This document shows, piece by piece, positions 7,821 through 9,664 of a stretch of DNA of 9,664 nt. Numbering within the stretch: position 1 is the first letter of the stretch; each line of letters opens with the position of its first letter. Position numbers and translations under genes: made by a program. Source of the DNA: Rhodopirellula sp. (GTDB lineage Bacteria > Planctomycetota > Planctomycetia > Pirellulales > Pirellulaceae); contig DOPG01000267.1 in assembly GCA_003513555.1 (NCBI GenBank), forward strand, positions 1 to 9,664. Direction: 5' to 3'. The notes under the pieces are model-generated. The model was not told the DNA's origin, did not search any database, and worked only from the letters and a program-made list of their open reading frames with translations.

Positions 7821-7846
7821 CGTGAAACAGCAGGCGCCGTGAAACA
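7821..7846. repeat. 9-bp direct repeat CGTGAAACA, 17-bp period
   Basis: CGTGAAACA occurs at 7821-7829 and again at 7838-7846. It lies about 20 bases upstream of T-runs and about 180 bases upstream of the POTRA gene. The near two-helical-turn spacing would suit tandem regulator sites, but this is speculative. Confidence 0.25.
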
Positions 7847-8026
7847 ATGGCACATAAAAGCAGCGTTTTTTTCGGTTTTTTGTTAAACACGACTCGTTTC
7901 ACTCTTCTGCCATACAAATCCGGCTTGTGGCAATCTGGCCTGCACTGGTAGTTACCTAGATCCGTAGACGGAGTTTTATCTCCACTAACCGGACTACAAG
8001 ACTTTCGTGCTGTTGGTTCCCAGAGT

Positions 8027-9478
8027 ATGCCGCAACCTTCACTGATCCTACCTCAACGTTTCATTTCTGCACCTCGGGCAGGACTGAGATCACGGGCGCT
8101 GCCCCTAGGCTTCTTTCTTTGCTGGCTGTTAGCCACATTACCTTTGGACGTTCACGCTCAAATGGGCGGACCCGGCATGGGAGGCGGAGGTGCCGGCGCA
8201 CCCCCCGCGGAGGAAAAGCCAAAATTCCGTGACCACATCCACAATATTGAAGGACTACCCATCCATCGAGAAAAAGGGGATGCCATCGTCAAGAGCGTCC
8301 GTGTGGTTGGTAATCGTGCCGTTGGCATTCACAAAATCACGTCAAAGCTACAAACACGAAAAAGTCGTTTTTACGATTACGAAGTAGTTCTGGGAGACGT
8401 ACGACGTCTCAATGACATGGGCTCGTTTGATCATGTCACCTTCAAAATCGATGAGCAGCCTGATGGCGTCGATGTAACCTACATCGTTCACGAACGCCCG
8501 ATGATCACCCGCGTTGTTTACCACGGCAATCGAGCCATGGGCGAACGAGAAATTTCTGGCCGCTGCGGCATTTCCAAGGGTGACCCACTAAGTGAATTCT
8601 CGATTGAATCCGCCCGCCGCCGACTAATCGACTATTACCAAAGCGAAGGCTTCAATCAGGTCTCCATTACCACCGTTATCGGAATCGAAGGTGACCCCGG
8701 TGCCGTGGTGTATCGAATCAACGAGGGCCCCAAGGAACGAATCGCCAGCATTCATATTCATGGCTCAACCATCGTCAGTGAAGCACGCCTGAAAAAAATC
8801 ATCAATAGTCGTGGCCCCCTGGCAGGTATCATTCCTTACATCGGTAACGCGGTCGATATGCGAAAAATCGATCAGGACGTTGACGTCCTGGCGACCTACT
8901 ACCACAACCTCGGATTTTTGACTGCAACCGTCGGACGGCAAATCGAATACGACGACAGTGGCAAATGGTTGACCGTCACCTTTGTGGTCAATGAGGGCCC
9001 CCGCTTCAAAGTCAACGATGTTCAAATCATTGGAAATCAATACATCACAGAAGAGTCGTTACGCCAACGCATGAACCTGAAACCTGGCGACATGTTTGAC
9101 GGCACTTTGATGCGACGTGACATCGGGGAACTAGTTTATGGCTACGGCGAACTCGGTTACATCTACGCGGATGTTGAACCCAAAACCGTCATGCGAGACG
9201 AGTCAAACGTTGTCGATCTTGTCTACGAGATCACCGAAGGTGACCGTTGGAAAGTGGGTGAAATCCTGGTCAACATCGAAGGTGAGCCCGACCTCATGAA
9301 GGAAACGACCATGCTGAACCTCGTTGATCTACGAGAAGGTGATTGGATCGACCGAAGAACACTTGAATTGAATCGAAGACGACTGGAGCGAAGCCAGTTG
9401 CTGGAAGTCAATCCCCAGATCGCTGACCCACCGGACATCAAAGTCGTGCCACGAGGGGAGCAATTTGATGACTTCTAA
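8027..9478 (+). CDS. Secreted five-POTRA BamA/TamA-type protein without beta-barrel
   Basis: This 483-aa protein has an N-terminal signal with a long n-region, hydrophobic LPLGFFLCWLLATLPL and likely cleavage after VHA (residue 44). A Gly-rich linker (about 46-60) follows. Five POTRA-like units come next, at about 87-156, 159-236, 238-326, 328-406 and 408-475. Each has the pattern V-x-x-V-x-x-x-G-N (as in VKSVRVVGNRAV, VNDVQIIGNQYI), a helix pair ending in Y-x-x-x-G-[FY], and a closing strand with V-x-[YF]-x-[IV]-x-E-[GR]-P. POTRA repeats are periplasmic and feed outer-membrane proteins to the BAM complex. Five matches the BamA number, yet the protein ends right after the fifth repeat, where BamA would enter its barrel. 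It overlaps the next gene, a lipoprotein, by 11 bp, suggesting co-translation. The ATG at 8027 fits the signal peptide. The POTRA call is firm; the precise role is inferred. Confidence 0.9.
   Translation: MPQPSLILPQRFISAPRAGLRSRALPLGFFLCWLLATLPLDVHAQMGGPGMGGGGAGAPPAEEKPKFRDHIHNIEGLPIHREKGDAIVKSVRVVGNRAVGIHKITSKLQTRKSRFYDYEVVLGDVRRLNDMGSFDHVTFKIDEQPDGVDVTYIVHERPMITRVVYHGNRAMGEREISGRCGISKGDPLSEFSIESARRRLIDYYQSEGFNQVSITTVIGIEGDPGAVVYRINEGPKERIASIHIHGSTIVSEARLKKIINSRGPLAGIIPYIGNAVDMRKIDQDVDVLATYYHNLGFLTATVGRQIEYDDSGKWLTVTFVVNEGPRFKVNDVQIIGNQYITEESLRQRMNLKPGDMFDGTLMRRDIGELVYGYGELGYIYADVEPKTVMRDESNVVDLVYEITEGDRWKVGEILVNIEGEPDLMKETTMLNLVDLREGDWIDRRTLELNRRRLERSQLLEVNPQIADPPDIKVVPRGEQFDDF
9453..9460 (+). 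promoter_or_regulatory. Shine-Dalgarno-like site for the downstream lipoprotein gene
   Basis: GAGGGGAG lies 7 bases before the ATG at 9468. It is the best ribosome-binding match seen at any start in the window. It favours that ATG, inside the end of the POTRA gene, over the ATG at 9570. Confidence 0.5.
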
Positions 9479-9664
9479 AACCAGACACGCCCGCTCTCGC
9501 GGCGCCGACCACTCAATCACTGTCAAGTTCCAAACAGTTAACTTTCAATCTTCAGATGAAGCTGAACGCATGAAGGATACGAATAGCACACGCCGACACC
9601 ATTGGGCCAAAGGCTTGGCGATGATGGGATTGCTGTTGTTCGTTACGGGATGCGTAGGCCCCCT
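9468..9664 (+). CDS. Lipoprotein gene, 3' partial, coupled to the POTRA gene
   Basis: The frame is open from the ATG at 9468 to the window edge (65 full codons). It contains a lipoprotein signal: basic TRRHHWAKG, hydrophobic LAMMGLLLFVTGC, and lipobox VTGC with Cys62. The 9468 start overlaps the upstream stop and has a good ribosome site at 9453-9460, but gives a 34-residue leader before the usual signal. The in-frame ATG at 9570 gives a compact signal with Cys at residue 28 but has no clear ribosome site. The mature part lies outside the window, so the function is unknown. The tight coupling suggests a partner of the POTRA protein, for example the missing barrel or a BAM accessory lipoprotein. 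That is inference only. Confidence 0.72.
   Translation, partial: MTSKTRHARSRGADHSITVKFQTVNFQSSDEAERMKDTNSTRRHHWAKGLAMMGLLLFVTGCVGP

Larger units (their letters stand above)
7440..8026. other. 587-bp intergenic region with TGCCTG words, hairpins and T-tracts
   Basis: No gene is supported here. TGCCTG occurs on the plus strand at 7441, 7514, 7558, 7582 and 7702. CCTGTCA occurs at 7584 and 7704 and inverted at 7775-7781. Two 8-bp stems and a 9-bp direct repeat are also present. T-runs at 7866-7872 and 7876-7881 lack a good preceding hairpin. The right end, about 7930-8026, should hold the promoter and leader of the POTRA gene; TCCGTAGACGGAG at 7961-7973 and GGAG/CTCC (7970-7973, 7980-7983) form small alternative hairpins there. 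A minus-strand open frame at 7655-7855 is considered doubtful. Confidence 0.5.

Noticed and set aside
7838..7885. Intrinsic terminator ending in the T-runs at 7866-7881
   Set aside because: I found no stable GC-rich stem directly before the T-tracts; only weak GCGCC/GTG pairings are possible.

Overview
The window looks like a planctomycete chromosome segment, most likely Pirellulaceae/Rhodopirellula-like. This rests on the gene content and moderate GC. It combines archaeal-type C1-cofactor (methanofuran-like) biosynthesis genes, a Kdo/LPS gene, long poorly conserved lipoproteins, and outer-membrane biogenesis genes. The taxonomic call is inference from gene content; no rRNA gene or other decisive marker is present.

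Region 1 (1-2472, + strand) is a tight three-gene run. It holds a 5'-truncated ATP-grasp ligase (MfnD-like), a hydantoinase/acetone-carboxylase-fold protein of the H4MPT-linked C1 transfer family (MfnF-like), and an amino-acid-kinase-fold protein (MfnE-like). The first two overlap by an ATGA junction and the third starts 10 bp later. In archaea the homologues carry out the late steps of methanofuran assembly. In bacteria they accompany the tetrahydromethanopterin-linked formaldehyde oxidation route, so this run probably makes a methanofuran-type (methylofuran) cofactor.

Region 2 (2499-6598, - strand) holds three genes in reading order: a lipid (diacylglycerol-type) kinase, kdsA (Kdo-8-phosphate synthase, metal-dependent class) and a large lipoprotein. 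The lipoprotein has a degenerate transglutaminase-like segment and C-terminal TPR-like helices. The gaps of 271 and 136 bp suggest separate transcription units. This block converges on region 1, with only 26 bp between the stop codons.

Region 3 (6599-9664, + strand) starts with a divergent intergenic region containing inverted repeats. A small membrane-anchored FliL-like protein follows, then a 587-bp non-coding stretch rich in TGCCTG words and hairpins. Next comes a secreted protein made of five BamA-type POTRA domains with no beta-barrel. Its stop codon overlaps the start of a lipoprotein gene that runs off the right edge. KdsA and the POTRA protein together imply a Gram-negative outer membrane with LPS and BAM-like machinery. 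The most notable arrangement is the barrel-less POTRA protein coupled to a lipoprotein gene. No RNA gene, insertion sequence, CRISPR array or phage gene was recognised.
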